In this document: one piece after another, positions 9,047-19,446 of the stretch
Layout of the letters: every line of letters starts with the position of its first letter
How positions within the stretch are numbered: the first letter of the stretch is position 1
Source: Diplodia intermedia
Taxonomy: Eukaryota > Ascomycota > Dothideomycetes > Botryosphaeriales > Botryosphaeriaceae
Direction of reading: 5' to 3'
NCBI GenBank assembly: GCA_021495925.1
Contig: JAKEKT010000184.1
Location: 1-20,084, forward strand
DNA: 20,084 bases
The notes under the pieces: model-generated
The model's database searches: none
Told to the model about the DNA's origin: nothing
Seen by the model: the letters and a program-made list of their open reading frames with translations, nothing else
Program-made: the position numbers and the translations under genes

Positions 9047-10578
9047 TAGGGGTGACGACGCGGGAGCCGCCACCAGCTGAGTCGGGGGATTAGTGGCGGG
9101 CAGCTGCTGAGGGCTTTTCGGCGCTGAGTGGCCGGCGTGCGGACGCCACAGGCAGGGCTGCCAAGGGAGGGAAGGAAGGGGAGCGGGAGGCAAGGAGCTG
9201 CTGTCGGGGAGGGATGGTGGAGAAGAGGCAGAGGAGCGGAGGTGGAGGTGGTTTGTCTGGGCAGGCGGCGAGCGAGGGGCTGCGCTGCTTGGGCGGCGTA
9301 TCGTGTCGTGATACTGGAGCACGGGTGCCGGCCGGGAACGCTCAGCCCTACAGCATGCGGTAAGTGGTTGGGCCAGGCTGAAGACGAGGGTGCGCCGGCG
9401 GCAGCGGCGAGCCAGCGCTGAGATGCAGACTGACCGTGGGCGCACCACCGCTGCTGAGTCCAGGAGCTTAGCCGTCAGTGAGCTGGGCGGCGATCATTGC
9501 ATTGCAAGCGGTTGCACCAGCATGCGCGGGCGTGTGAAGGAGCGTGCAGGACCTGGGCGGGTGATTGGGCGTCCGGTACAGCTGGGCTGGGGGAGCTGCT
9601 TCACAGCGAGGTGCGGCGAGGTGCAAAGCTGGACTGTGCGAAGAGACGACATGGATGGAGAGCGAGCCTGAGAGTGGGCCTTGGGCGCGCTCCCTGCCAC
9701 TTACCCACTGCCCGTCTGCCTTACGCGGAGGCGCAGCGGCTTGCTTTGCTCAGCGCCGAGTCCCAGCGCTGCGTAGGGCGGACTCGGGCCTGCCCCTAAC
9801 TGCCAGCCGCGAGCCAGCCAGCAGCCAGCCTCAGCCTTATGGCCCGCGGGCACATGCCGTCCCCGCCAGCAAAACGCGCCAGGCCGCAAACGCGCCTCGG
9901 CCCTACGCCTGCCCGCCACGAAAGGGGCACTCATCATATCATCGCGCAGTCGGCAGCGGTGCAGCGCCCACCCGCCTGGTAGAAACTGCAGGGCGGCCTG
10001 CAGCCCGCGGAGCTGACGGCGACGGTCCCTGACCGGCGCAGGTGCTGCTGCACAGCTGCTGCCAATCACTCGTACCGCGATACTCCACTCTCAGGCCACG
10101 CGCGACTGCTTCCGATGTCTCAAGCGGTGGTGAGAGGGAGCTCTTTGATCATCCCCTAGGCCCAATCTGCGCCGTGTTGCAGCCAGCGCCGATCGCCGAT
10201 GTCCAGCGCAGCTTGCAGAATGCTGTTCGTTGCGGCATTCCAGACGGCTCCGCGCCCGGCCCCCATGCGGCTGTAGGCTGGAGGGATTTTCCTGGCCTCG
10301 CAGGCGCAACGGATAGGGCTGTGGCTATGCACGCCTTGCCGAGCCTGCCTCGTCGCCAGCGTGACCGTTCCACTTTGCGGATCGCCGCCGGCGGATTGTA
10401 GCTTCTCTCCCCAGCTTCCAGCCTCCAGCTCCAGGCCACCGCCAGCCCTAGCTAGCCCTGCGAGGTTTCAGCTTTGTCAGACGCACCCGCCTCGCTTGCT
10501 CGCCGCCAGCACTGCCAATTCCGCCCGCTACCCGAGGTAGCACACCCTCCCTCCTGCAAACCCATCTCCACCGGTGCC
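9047..10578. promoter_or_regulatory. Divergent intergenic region: promoters and 5' leaders of both genes
   Basis: The 1.53 kb lies between the ATG of the minus-strand zinc-finger gene and the ATG of the plus-strand yvh1 gene. It is GC-rich and has no clear TATA box near either start. The minus-strand frame of the zinc-finger gene stays open upstream to about 9448, but with no ATG, so that part is read as 5' leader. Pyrimidine-rich DNA with CCATCTCCACC precedes the yvh1 start, as is common in fungal leaders. Whether the two genes share control elements cannot be told from sequence. Confidence 0.6.
9418..9704 (-). other. Possible 5'-UTR intron of the zinc-finger gene
   Basis: On the minus strand a consensus GTAAGT donor lies at 9704-9699. 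CTGAC and CTAAG branch-like sequences lie at about 9462-9482, followed by CAG acceptors, the best at 9420-9418. Removing it would shorten the long leader upstream of ATG 9046. Long leaders with introns are common for fungal regulators. No direct support is visible. Confidence 0.22.
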
Positions 10579-12407
10579 ATGTCGCTGCTCGACAAGGTGC
10601 GCGGCGACCTGAACCTCTACATTGGCGGGTACGTAGCCCGACGGCACGCCCGCCCCGCCAAGCTGACAGAGCCGCGTGCAGCCTCTTCACCCTGCACCGC
10701 CGCGAGGCGCTGGCCCAGGCCAACGTCACCCATGTCCTGTCGGTGCTGCGCCTGCCGCTCAACAGCGAGCTGTTCAGCCCCTACGCGCACCATGTCGTCC
10801 AGGTCGACGACGTCGACGACGAGAATCTGCTGGAGCACTTCCCGCAGACCAACCGCTTCATCCAGGATGGCCTTGACAGCGGCGGTGGCGTCCTCGTGCA
10901 CTGGTAAGTCAAGCTGAATTATGCACATCTCCCACCTTTTCCCTGCTCGGATCTGTGGCTTGGCGCCTTTGCCTCCACCGTCAAAAAGCAACACACCGGT
11001 CGCCGCGCCGTCATACAGGAGGCGACGAAACGGTCTGCGCTCCGCGTGGCGGTCTCTCCCACCATTTTCCTTTTTGCAGGGCTGCTTGCATCCGTCGCGC
11101 TTCCCGGGCCAATGGCCGCCCACGCCGTTGCTGCGCTGCACGTGACCTCGACCGTTTTCATTCATCATACCAACATGCTGCAGTGCTATGGGCAAGTCCC
11201 GATCGGCCACAGTGGTCATAGCTTACCTGATGCACAAGTACCACCTGTCGCCAGCTGAGGCCCTCGAGCAACTCCGCTTGGCCCGCCCGATTTGCGAGCC
11301 AAACGAGGGTTTCATGAAGCAGCTGGAAATTTACCACGACATGGCAACGTCCGACAACATCGACGAGGCGCCGGCCTATCAGCGCTGGCTCTACCAGCGC
11401 GAGGTCGAGCTGAGCCGCGCTTGTGGTCAGGCACCGGAGGCTGAGAAGATCCGATTCGAGGACGAGCATGTCCAGGAGGCCCAGGCAGAGCTGGAGCTGA
11501 GATGCCGCAAATGCAGGTACGCATCATCCCTTTGAAGAGATTGACGGCGGCCCGGGGGCAGGCACTGCTCGTGCTGCCGATCCCCAACGGGTGTGTTTCC
11601 GACGCCCTTGGCCCCGACGTTCGCTTCTCCTCACCGTCATCCTCCATTACTTTCCGCATCTTGGAAGGAGCGTCGCATCGGCCGGGCTCGCCTCTCCACC
11701 AGCAGGTCGCATGCATCAGCAAGCGAGATGGATCCGCTTCGGTACAGCCCCAAAGCACTGATCCAAAGCATCTTCGCACGGACGGAGCAGGCAGACGGTT
11801 CCGATTCGCCCATGCGTGCCACGGGCAGAGCTGCATCCTGGAGATATGCTTCATCATCACCCAACTGGGCGGGCTCAACGTAGACCATCTTCATGTCCAG
11901 GGCTCGCTGCGGCAGCTGGAGGAGGCGCAGTCGGGCTCACAGGGCGTTTGTTGACGGGTGACTGACGCTGATCTTTGTTTTAGACGTCCGCTGGCAACAT
12001 CGGCGTTCATCAACAGCCACCCTGCGTCAACGAGCGAGGCCGGTCAGCAGAAGTTGGACGCCTCGAATTGCTCGCACTACTTCATCGACCCCCTGTCGTG
12101 GATGAGGCCCGAGCTCGAGCAGGGAAAGCTTGACGGGCGGTTCGAGTGCCCCAAATGCAAGACTAACGTGGGCAAGTACGCCTGGCAGGGCATGCGGTGC
12201 AACTGCGGCGACTGGGTCGTCCCCGCCATTAGCCTGGCCAAAGGACGCATCGACGAGGTGCGCAAGCGCGCGGGGAACGCGGAAGCGTTGTCGAGCATCA
12301 GGAGACCACCTGGCGCCGTAGGAGGAGGCGGCGGCGGCGGCGGTCCGATAGGCCCTGGAGCAGGCGGAGCGGTTGCAGGTAGGGCTCCCGGGATGGGCAA
12401 TTTGTAG
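10579..12407 (+). CDS. yvh1: Yvh1-type dual-specificity phosphatase with zinc-binding C-terminus (four exons)
   Basis: Exons are 10579-10628, 10682-10903, 11184-11516 and 11984-12407, totalling 1029 nt and 342 residues, close to the yeast length of about 364. Introns are 53, 280 and 467 bp with GTACGT, GTAAGT and GTACGC donors and CAG, CAG and TAG acceptors. The phosphatase domain opens with LNLYIGG (11-17). Its P-loop is H90-C91-A-M-G-K-S-R97-S-A-T, with catalytic Cys91 and Arg97, and the acidic VDDVDDENLL loop (58-67) should supply the general acid. The C-terminal zinc domain has Cys198/201, Cys231 with NCSHYF, Cys257/260 and Cys274/276 in RCNCGDWVVPA. A tail of eight glycines (315-322) and a Gly/Ala/Pro stretch follow. 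In yeast, Yvh1 works in late 60S ribosome maturation, releasing Mrt4 mainly through the zinc domain, and also affects sporulation and glycogen. Those roles are inferred here by homology. Confidence 0.95.
12321..12344 (+). repeat. GGA/GGC run encoding eight glycines in the yvh1 tail
   Basis: A coding trinucleotide run (GGA GGA GGC then GGC/GGT) after the zinc-binding domain. It lies in a low-complexity tail not expected to be needed for catalysis or zinc binding and is likely to vary in length between strains. Confidence 0.8.
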
Positions 12408-13700
12408 CAACTTGGGACGTCGGCAGGACAATTATGACGACTGCATCGCGCAGACAAGAATGGAAAACGCTGCGGTGCACGCCGAGCAATTCACAATATT
12501 GGGGGCGACGATAGCCGCGCATTGCCTCTCCGGATGCGGGCGTGGAACTAACTACTGACGTCTGCCCGTCAGCAGCCCTGGCCGGGGCGATCGACGGGAT
12601 GCGGCTTGGTAGGGACAAGATCGCCTAGATAGTTTAACGGCGACAAGAGCAGACCATCTGTCCTGGCAACCACGCCCCTCCCCCCACAGTCAGACTTCTC
12701 TCGTGCTGAGGTCGGCTGCGAGGGGAGGGGAGTTCGAAGAAGAAAAAAATGGAACACTCTGCATGCCCAGGCGCATAAGCTCGAAACCCAGCATGGCTAG
12801 CTGCATCTCCTGTCAACCACCGCTTCGCGCGCCATCGCCATCGCCATCGCCCGCCTGCTGTTGGTTGTTATTTATCCACACACACCCTCATCCGACGACA
12901 TCCTTGCGGGGGAGAGGGGGAAGATCCAATCACACCCACGTCAACGCGCGGCGCCTCCTCCGCACCGCCCTGGCAGACTCGACCGCAAAAAGCAAAAAAA
13001 CAGAAGATGCAAAGCAGCAGGCCCGGCTAAGATGCAACGGGCTACAACATGCGGAGCCCTACCGTGCTCCGTATACGGTGCCACGATTGCCCATGCAGAT
13101 CGATCAGAAGCACGCAATGTCCACCGGTCCGAGCGGCGGCGGTGGGTGTGGGAAGACAAACATTAGCATAGCCGGGCAAATGCTGCTGGCTGGCCGGCCG
13201 GCTGGCTGCTGGCATAACCACGGCCAGCCAGCTGAGCCGCGCATGACCACCCAACACAGTCCCATACGAGCCGTGCTCCACATAAAGAACCATAGAGCCC
13301 TGACTGTCCGGCCAACATGATCGAAGCCATCGTATTCATCCACATGCGCGGAAAGAGGGGGTGAAAAAACGGCATAGCGCTGCGCGGTTGGTCGCGAAGG
13401 CATCAAGGCATGCGGTAGGTAGGTCGGCTGCGCCGTATGTAACCGCCCATCCTTCCACCACCAAAGCACCACATATACTTTCCACACACGGCATTCACCA
13501 TCGCCATGGACAGAAGAAGAGAGGCACGACAACACAAGCTCACCCGCCCCCATTCCCCATCCCCAGCCCAGCCGTTAGTCGGCCCGAAAGCCTATTATAT
13601 TGCGCAACTGAGTCGCGTCCGCGAACACCCCGTATCCCATTTGTTGTACGCACACCAAACCCGCCGGCCACACCCCTGTTGCGTTCTTTAAGAACCGTTC
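12408..13700. other. 3' flank of yvh1 and intergenic DNA, no supported gene
   Basis: The first part is presumably the yvh1 3' UTR. No exact AATAAA is seen close to the stop. A-rich stretches occur at about 12736-12750. A frame at 12703-13320 lacks an ATG at its start, is His/Pro/Arg-rich and overlaps open frames on the other strand. A 61-codon frame from ATG 13506 has a good Kozak context (GCCATGG) but no recognisable content. GCCATC occurs three times at 12831-12848. Confidence 0.5.
13185..13232. repeat. Perfect 12-bp inverted repeat around GGCCGGCC
   Basis: GCTGGCTGGCCG at 13185-13196 is the exact reverse complement of CGGCCAGCCAGC at 13221-13232, with a 24-base spacer that itself begins with a GGCCGGC palindrome and a further GCTGGC copy. 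It can form a stable GC-rich hairpin about 780 bp beyond the yvh1 stop. That is far for a terminator, and the role is unknown. Confidence 0.7.
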
Positions 13701-13764
13701 TCTAAGTACCTATAATGTATCCGTTGTACATCTTAGTCCGCCGGGATGTTCCTATCTGCTCTTT

Positions 13765-13800
13765 CTCTCCCTCCATCCCTCCCTCCATCCCTCCCTCCCC
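13765..13800 (+). repeat. CCCT/CATC tetranucleotide array (G-quadruplex-prone on the minus strand)
   Basis: Repeated CCTC and CATC units ending in CCCC. The complementary strand has at least four GGG blocks with short spacers. Confidence 0.8.
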
Positions 13801-13967
13801 GCGAAACCAACAACAAACAACAACCAATCTCTCTCCCCTCCCCACCCCACATCTCCCCCCTTCCTTTAATCCTCGGTAGAGCCCATACGCGCACTGTGAG
13901 CACGAAAAGTAAGAGAAGGGCAAAAAAAAACAAATCTTGGATCACGTAGCGAGCCTTGCACACGCCG

Positions 13968-14044
13968 CCCGCCCGCCCAAGCGCGCCCGCGCCCGCGCGC
14001 GCGTTTTGCGATCTTACCCCCCCGGCCGACGGGCGGGCGGGCGG
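13968..14044 (+). repeat. GCCC and GC dinucleotide runs with a facing GGGC run
   Basis: CGCCCGCCCGCCC and an alternating CGCG run (about 13968-14003) are followed at 14030-14044 by a GGGCGGGCGGGC run. The two outer parts are complementary and could pair across about 30 bases. The alternating CG part is Z-DNA-prone. Confidence 0.7.
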
Positions 14045-14074
14045 CCGTATTAATTATCTGGTGGCTTGTTCCAT

Positions 14075-14207
14075 AGAGGAAAAAAAAGAGAGAGGAAAAA
14101 AAGAGAGAGAGAGGGAGAGAGTCAAGCGCCTCAAGCGCCTTACCCGCTCTCTGTCTCTCTGTCTTTCTTCTTTCTTACTCCCTCTCTCTTTCTTTCTCTT
14201 TCTCTCT
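14075..14207 (+). repeat. 47-base pure purine tract facing a pyrimidine-rich tract
   Basis: Bases 14075-14121 are uninterrupted purines (AGA/GAGA/A-runs). Bases about 14147-14207 are pyrimidine-rich (CTCT, TTTC) with few interruptions. They are separated by about 25 bases holding a tandem TCAAGCGCC duplication. The arms are partly complementary, so a hairpin or triplex (H-DNA) is possible. Confidence 0.75.
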
Positions 14208-14495
14208 GATGACGGAATGAAAGACGTGGACGTCAGCGCTCCATCAGTCGTCTTCGTCTTCGGCAGATGCGTTCGGTGCCCGCCGCCGCCGCCGCCCCGC
14301 GCGCGTTACGTCAAGATGGGCGGCGGTCGGCGGTCGGCGCTGTCGGCGGAGGGTCCGCGGTGTGCGCGGAGGGGAGGGGTTCGTGTGTGCGTGTGTGTTG
14401 GTTTGTGGAGTGGGGAGGAAATACGATAGGGCTATGTATGTACGTAGTAGGGATGCTACGGGGGTACCCACTTGGTGCCGAGGAGCGTGCGTAGG

Positions 14496-14530
14496 GCAGG
14501 CAGGCAGGCAGGTATGCATGCTGGCAGGCA
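14496..14530 (+). repeat. GGCA tetranucleotide microsatellite
   Basis: About five GGCA units, interrupted by TATGCATGCT, then two more GGCA units. Confidence 0.8.
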
Positions 14531-15017
14531 GACATTGCAAAAAGCAACGAGCATTACTACTCTGTGAGTCGTTCGTTGTTGTTGTTGGTGTTGTTGTTTG
14601 GCCCCCTCCATTGTGGGTTTGATCAACGGTGGTGGATGCGCATGGATGCCAAACACAAACGAGAACAGCCCGTCCGTTGGTCATAATTGGGCGTACCTTA
14701 GTGGAAGAACGAGTCTTGGCGGCGGCGCCGTTGCTTCCCTGCTTCCCTTGTTGGATAGTGGTGGCGCAAAGCTACAGAGTGGGAGATTTGTCAGAGGGAA
14801 AGAGCCGTTTTTCCTTCATGAAGAATTATCGAGTACGAATGAGGAAACGGATACGCGGGTACTGTGTAGTTGGTTAGATCCGGACGGGGCTTGCATTAGT
14901 GGAGAGGGTCATTATTGTATTCCAGTTTCTTTCTTCACTTGCCCTTCGAACGGAGCCGTGAGTCCGTACGGCACTAAAAGCGGGCAAAAGCGAGAGAGAG
15001 AGAGACAAACAGGGTAG

Positions 15018-17700
15018 AGAGAGACGAGCGGGGCGCGGCCGCTGATCGAAAGGATTACGGAGCAAAGCTACTGCGTACTTCGCAACTATTGCTTAGGTTC
15101 GGCTTCCCTTTCGGATCGGATTTACAGGGCATTCGCAGCCAAAGGATGGTTGGCTGCCCGGCGATTGCACCATGGGCGGCGGCATCATGAGTAATTTCGT
15201 GGAGGGGGCGTGTGTGGGAAACCGTCGAAACGGGCAAGGCGGGAATCGGGAAGTGGTGTGGTAGGGAGAGTGGAGTAGTCGGGCAGGGCTAGGCCGGGGA
15301 GGGCCGAGGGGAGGAGTGAGGGAAGAGGGGGCGAGGGCGCTTGCGATACGACAGCGGCGGGAAACGTCGGGCAGATCGGTTTAGCAGGAAGTCACGGTAG
15401 TATAGCGGCGGGCGGGCACCAAAGGCTGGAAAGTGGAGGGATATTTCGGCGAGCAGCGGGGGGCGTCGGATGTCCCGACCACAGAGGAGAGCGAGGGGCG
15501 GGCGCGCGTTGCTTCGAGCGCTCGGGGGCCCTTGTTGGGCCCGTAGGGCTCGCAGAAGGTTGAGTCGTGGGCGCGGGAGGATGGACCCCGTGCTTCGCGG
15601 TGGTGGTGGAGAGACGAGTGTGGCGCGCGCCTAGCAGCTGGCAGTGGGTGAAGTGAGTGCGCAGGGCTGGCGTGCGTGCGACGCGACGGAGTGGCAGCGG
15701 CCGGCCGGCAGGGCGCGGCCAGGTAATACGACAGGGCAGGCGCTATGTGGTAGGCAGGGCCTGGCCTAAGCTACGCAGATCGGCCGTGCGCCTGTGTCGC
15801 GAATCTTAGGCGTTTTCATCACTCGTCCCAACCATCATCGGCCCGCGACCACACGACAACGGCAGCAGCAGCACGTTTCACGCTCGCTGCCCTCGACGGT
15901 CGGAGCCAGCTGCGCAGGAGCTTCCGAGGTACGAGCCTGCCACGGCAGCCGACGCAAGGCCCCTCGATAGCGGGCGCCGCTATTGCTACACCGTCGTATC
16001 CTCCATCTATTGCTTCATGCTTCTTTTCCCTCCTCCGTTCATCTCCGTCTGGGCTATACTCGCCAGTGCCGTGGGCCGACGCGCCTGTCCGGCGTGCGCA
16101 AGGGAGCATCAACGACCGACAGCCTGGGTACCCGCCAGGCGCACACGCGCCCGCAATGACGACAACCGGCAGACCGTTCGCAACCGCACGGGCAGAAAGT
16201 GCGCAGGTATGACGCCGAAAGGCGGGGGGTCCTTCTGACAAAAGCGCATGCCAGGCGGCCATTCTCCACATGCTTTGGCGACAAGACGGTCGTGTAACAG
16301 GCGGCTTCTGGCCCCGGCCGGGCGGTGTCTGCTTCCGATTCGGTCTCGCGGTACATAGGTGCGGCATCGCGGACGGAGGTAAAAAGATGGTTTCTTTGGC
16401 GTGATGTGGGCGGACGGGACAGGCCGGCAGGGTGCGTCAACGTGTATGCGGTGATCAAGAGCGGTACAGGAAAGCACTGGTGCAACAAAAAGAAAAAGCG
16501 AAGGTCTTCCCCGCCTGGCCTCGCAGGGCTGGATACGAGGGCTGGGTTCCACGAGCACCACCCGGCGCTGCGGATGCAATTAAGGGCTCAGGCTTGGCGG
16601 AATGCAGCATGCAGGCCCGGCCCAAAGCGGCACCGGCCCCTTGCGAGACGGGCAGGTCAAAAAACAACCGCCGGGCGGCACGCGTGGAGATGGCGGAGAG
16701 TATCTGGTGCTGAGGCGGCAGAGGGCGGGCCCTGGTTCGCGCCATGCACCAGCCAACATTCACGGGAAGCGCACAGGACAGAAGTCTCACATGCCGCATG
16801 AACCGGAGGCCGCGAGAAAGAGAGACGCTACGCGGCAATAGTCATGGGCCATTCTGGAGCAGCCGTTGGCGCCGGTGGCTTGCTCGCGGTATGCGGTTCC
16901 TGGCCAACAGCAGCAGCCGCTTCCCCGGCCTGTTTCTCCTGTCTTTAGGGCGCGGCCGGCGCTCGGTCACCATCCACGCGGCGCCGTCATGGCTCCAGCA
17001 TCAATCTCCGTGCCCTGGGGGGAGGCGCAGCAGCAGCCCGCTGATGACGATGGGCGCCCGAGCTGTCTGGACTCGCTGCTCTCGCTCGCCAGAGCCGAAA
17101 AGGGACGATCAAACGCGCCTCAATTGTCGGCGCCGGGGCTCCGGACCTCCAGGCCCCTGCGCTGCCTAGATTCGCAGCCGGCCCTGACTCGCGCTCGTGC
17201 CTTAACTCCGGCCCCAGTCGCTGCTCAGCTATTACCACGCCATGAGCCAGCCTGGTCCCGGTTTCATCATCCTTTGACCGCTGCGGATCTCGGCCTCTTG
17301 CTATCAATTTGTAGGACGACGGACACCATGACGCGGCGCGGGCACTAGCAGTAGAGCCTGCAGCCTCGTCTTTGCCTCGGATTTATCTGACGCTCTCTCT
17401 GGTGCCCTCGACCTCTGCATCTTGATCGGCCCTTTGCGCGGGCACAGCAAACATGGCTGTCTCGGCCCATCTGCGGTCACCTCCACTGCTGAAGCTTGGG
17501 CATTGGCATCCTGCCACTTTGTCTTGTCTGCCCGCCAACCCGTCGATCCTTTCCAAGAGGCAAACGACTTCCCATGCTTCCACTCGACGCCCGCCGTAAC
17601 CTTAGGGCGGATGGAGGCCGAGAACCGGACAGGAAACCCCGTCTGGTCCGCGATGAGCTGGCGTCGCAGATAGATTAACCCTCAGCGGAGGTCCAATGCC
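15018..17700. other. GC-rich intergenic region, no supported gene
   Basis: The plus strand at 15240-15800 is markedly G-rich, so the minus strand reads like a C-rich fungal leader. No ATG on the minus strand downstream opens a recognisable protein: one at 15188 gives about 31 residues. Frames between 15819 and 17350 overlap on both strands, are Arg/Pro-rich and mostly start at non-ATG codons. A 48-codon frame from ATG 17453 has a good context (AACATGGC) after a CT-rich stretch but has no known content. Confidence 0.5.
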
Positions 17701-18920
17701 GGCCCGGGACGCATGATTCCTCCTTCTCATCAGATACGTTGGTTGAAGTTGTGTCCGAATCCTGCATCTACATCTGGATACCTACCTCGGCGGCCCGCGC
17801 ACGAAGATCACAGGAGAAAGAAGCAAGTGGAGAAGGAAGATCGGTAGCTCATGTACGGGTCATTGCGTACACGCTCCATGTGCATGCAAGTCACACGCAC
17901 TCCGGCCAGAGTTCTTCACCTCAGCCTTCGCTGCGCGGGAGTGAGCCAGAAACCGCTACAACTGGGCTGGAAGGCAATTGGCTTGAGACTGTGCTGGACT
18001 CGAGTGGTTCCGTTGAGCATTGTAGTGAGTGATTGGCTGCTCTTCGACTGGGTTTACTAACTTTTTCCGCCATGGCCAATTCGTTCTGCCCGGCCATTAT
18101 GCATCTTCAACTCATGCTTTCTCTCCAGCATGCCTTCACCTACTCCTTCATAACTTGACACCACCCACAATCCATCCGCAGCATACAGTTCAGTGCCCGC
18201 CTCTTTGACACAACAGGTCTCGCCGTGTGTGTTGGACCAGCAACCATCTCGGCGTCGCCGATGAGACCAAGACAACCAATCTCACGCATCTTCTGGCTCC
18301 GCGCCCAAAGCTTCTTAGTCCAGAAGGATCCAGCGCCACCCCGACTCATGCTCCAGGAGCTCGGTCCTTCGATTGTCCCGCGATATATGTACGCTTGGCA
18401 CACTGTCAGAAAAAGTAGACAACAGGACATGAATGGGCTAAGAGTTAGCAGATCTGTCCAAGTTGGGCATGATTCATCTACACAAGTAGCGTGCAGTCTC
18501 TCTATCAAGGCGGCTCGAGAAGGACATGTTCCTCTCAACTGCTATAAGTCTTTATCGTGTTCGTTCACCCATGAAATCCTCCAATTCGTGTGGCTGGGCC
18601 GATCTCACGGCTAAAGTACCGAGATGGGGAAAGCTGCGCTAAACGATAGTCCAAACGTCCGAAAGCCAAGAGAGAGAGAGAGACAGGCAAAGGAAAGTGG
18701 TGAAGGAGTGGAGTGATGGGCATAGATGAAACCACCCTAAAGGGAAATGGCTATTAGCAGATGGGCTGAGGGAGAGCGGGTCGAGGTTGAAGAGGGACGG
18801 AACGGCGCTATAGGATAAGCGCCGCGACTTAAAGAAGCTTAATGCAGGGACGATCCCCACGATTGGATCTCCGCGGGGGTTGTGCTGCGGGCTGATGAGA
18901 TAAGACCGCAGGATGGTAAG

Positions 18921-18968
18921 CTACTACTGCTACTACTGCTACTACTGCTACTACGTACTACTACTAAC
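18921..18968 (+). repeat. CTACTACTG nine-base tandem array
   Basis: Three exact CTACTACTG copies (18921-18947), then a degenerate CTACTACGTACTACTACTAAC tail that contains TACTAAC at 18962-18968. Confidence 0.85.
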
Positions 18969-19183
18969 TGCGCATACGCAACGCTCTGTTGGATGTATAT
19001 CCGGCGCCCGGATGAGATGGATGGGATGAGGCTAACAAGAACCAATCGCGCGACAAGATTCTTGTTTTCTTCTTTGCATCTAACTACGAAAAAGGGATTT
19101 GCAGTTGATCATTGGCAGCAAAAAAACCCCGATCGATTAAGTGCTTATTGTGACAGATACCGTACCGCCCGGTTGGGTTTATC

Positions 19184-19222
19184 CCTCCTCCTCTTCCTCC
19201 TCCTCCTCCACCACCACCACCG
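19184..19222 (+). repeat. CTC then CAC trinucleotide run
   Basis: About seven CTC/TTC units followed by five CAC units. It produces the Leu and His runs seen in the forward frames here. Confidence 0.8.
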
Positions 19223-19381
19223 CTTCTCGACCCGGCCGAGAACCGCGTGAGGCTTAGTGCTTATAGCGATTATGACTTACCTTGCCGATCTGCCCACACA
19301 CACGTGCGCTCTCGCGTGCTACTATAGCGCGCAGTTCATCATCGTAGCCTAGTCCAGTACAGTAAGGCGAAGAAGGCTAGA

Positions 19382-19446
19382 GGAGTGGGGAGGGGAGGGA
19401 ATGAGGAGAGAGGGAGGGAAGGAAGAGGGAGAGAGGGAAAAAGAGA
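19382..19446 (+). repeat. Purine-rich GGGA/GAGA tract
   Basis: About 60 bases almost entirely of A and G, with several GGG blocks (GGGGAGGGGAGGG, GGGAGGG). It is quadruplex- and triplex-prone like the tracts at 223-267 and 14075-14121. Confidence 0.7.

Larger units (their letters stand above)
13701..15017. other. Repeat-rich intergenic region, no supported gene
   Basis: It contains CCTC/CATC arrays, GC dinucleotide and GGGC runs, a purine/pyrimidine tract pair, GGCA and GTT repeats. A plus-strand frame from ATG 14646 to TAG 15017 encodes 123 residues of mixed composition. It ends by reading through a GA run, has no C3 codon bias like the real genes, and shows no domain. I do not call it a gene. 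Confidence 0.5.

Noticed and set aside
9047..9448. In-frame N-terminal extension of the zinc-finger protein by 134 codons.
   Set aside because: It begins at GTG and contains no ATG. The first ATG is 9046, so this is read as 5' leader.
11312..11878. A 188-codon minus-strand frame spanning yvh1 exon 3 and intron 3, possibly a nested gene.
   Set aside because: Half of it is antisense to the conserved phosphatase exon, and it has no recognisable motif.
17453..17599. A 48-codon frame with a good start context and an LSKR Kex2-like site.
   Set aside because: There is no signal peptide, no repeats typical of a peptide precursor, and no splice extension that lengthens it.
18388..18451. A possible intron (GTACGC to GTTAGCAG) in a candidate spliced gene.
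   Set aside because: The downstream frame ends after six codons and the upstream frame has no ATG, so no sensible product results.
18882..19250. A 122-codon frame with leucine runs resembling a membrane protein.
   Set aside because: It starts at GTG. The leucines come from the CTACTACTG and CTC microsatellites, and there is no conserved content.
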